From Spirochaetaceae bacterium (lineage in GTDB: Bacteria > Spirochaetota > Spirochaetia > Treponematales > Breznakiellaceae), in the NCBI GenBank assembly GCA_031258625.1, contig JAIRMO010000228.1:1-7194 (forward strand): a stretch of DNA of 7,194 nucleotides, given 5' to 3'. A model generated the notes under the pieces. The model searched no databases and had not been told where the DNA came from. It saw only the letters and a list, made by a program, of their open reading frames with translations. The translations under genes were made by a program, and so were the position numbers. This document shows, in pieces, positions 6,986 through 7,194 of this stretch (its first letter is position 1; each line of letters opens with the position of its first letter).

Positions 6986-6991
6986 AGTATA
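6986..6991 (-). promoter_or_regulatory. -10 element immediately before the GH3 gene
   Basis: TATACT on the minus strand ends seven bases from the A of the ATG at 6979, so transcription would start at or next to the start codon. The -35 position (about 7009-7014) reads TAGGCT, a poor match. This would give a leaderless transcript, in keeping with the missing Shine-Dalgarno. Confidence 0.4.
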
Positions 6992-7037
6992 CCCGATTCC
7001 GGCGTTTTAGCCTATGACCGCGTTGCCTCATCGAAAT

Positions 7038-7136
7038 TCTAACCCCAAAGGGGCCATGCCTCAAAATAAAAATCCAACCCACATTAAACCGGTTCCTGCC
7101 GACAGGAAAGGGTCGGAGGCGCCACATGGGGTTAGA
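7038..7136 (+). repeat. Imperfect inverted repeat over the transposase start
   Basis: TCTAACCCC (7038-7046) pairs with GGGGTTAGA (7128-7136). Inside it GGC (7052-7054) pairs with GCC (7121-7123), and GCCTC (7058-7062) pairs with GAGGC (7116-7120), about 17 pairs in all. The right arm contains the GGAGG ribosome-binding site (7115-7119) and the ATG at 7126. A smaller hairpin, TTCCTG-CCGA-CAGGAA (7093-7108), sits in the loop. Insertion-sequence ends often carry such structures. Confidence 0.45.
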
Positions 7137-7194
7137 CATGAAGGACAGACGGACGCTGGCCAATCAAGTCAGCAAACGCTACAAGAACGCGGGG
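7126..7194 (+). CDS. Integrase-type (DDE) transposase, N-terminal fragment
   Basis: Only 23 codons are in the window, and the gene runs out at the right edge. The ATG at 7126 is preferred over the in-frame ATG at 7138 because GGAGG (7115-7119) lies six bases upstream of the former. From the second Met the peptide reads MKDRRTLANQVSKRYKNAG. This resembles the start of integrase-core transposases that begin with a basic segment leading to a KRYxxA helix, as I recall from spirochaete insertion sequences. The fragment is too short for a firm family call. It is transcribed away from the GH3 gene, so its insertion-sequence end would lie between the two. Confidence 0.45.
   Translation, partial: MGLDMKDRRTLANQVSKRYKNAG

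Overview
The window looks like chromosomal DNA of a spirochaete, most plausibly a Treponema of the termite-gut type. That is an inference from the mix of gene families: a long B12-dependent ribonucleotide reductase, a lipoprotein GH3 hexosaminidase, a small RlpA-like lipoprotein, and a group II intron with several insertion-sequence fragments around the genes. No single marker fixes the species. The right-hand two thirds (about 1200-6980) is visibly richer in G+C than the left third.

Layout. Positions 1-104 hold the 5' end of a group II intron on the minus strand, running out of the window to the left. It abuts a repeat-rich strip (105-255) with two palindromes sharing the core GGAGCAAGCTCC and an 18-bp perfect inverted repeat. 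Next, on the plus strand, is a decayed IS1182-like transposase remnant (257-514) with a probable terminator, then about 290 bases of AT-richer intergenic DNA carrying a candidate promoter. A small RlpA-like lipoprotein gene (806-1168, plus) follows. A strong hairpin separates it from the convergent nrdJ.

The main gene is nrdJ (1204-4788, minus), an adenosylcobalamin-dependent (class II) ribonucleotide reductase of 1194 residues. Upstream are two matches to the NrdR operator, 42 bp apart start to start, bracketing a TATACT -10 element. This suggests NrdR repression of dNTP synthesis.

Upstream of nrdJ on the same strand is a two-gene unit, a GH3 beta-N-acetylhexosaminidase lipoprotein (5741-6979) followed by an RluA-family pseudouridine synthase (4989-5744). 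They overlap by ATGA, so they are probably translationally coupled. The GH3 gene has no good Shine-Dalgarno, and a TATACT box lies just before its ATG, so it may be leaderless. At the right edge, divergent from it, the first codons of an integrase-type transposase begin (7126 on), with an imperfect inverted repeat that could fold over its ribosome-binding site.

Overall this is an ordinary housekeeping neighbourhood (dNTP synthesis, RNA modification, cell-wall turnover) flanked on both sides by mobile DNA. I do not see a new multi-gene system. The most interesting signals are regulatory and structural: the NrdR operator pair, the intron next to a palindromic repeat, and the hairpin at the transposase start.
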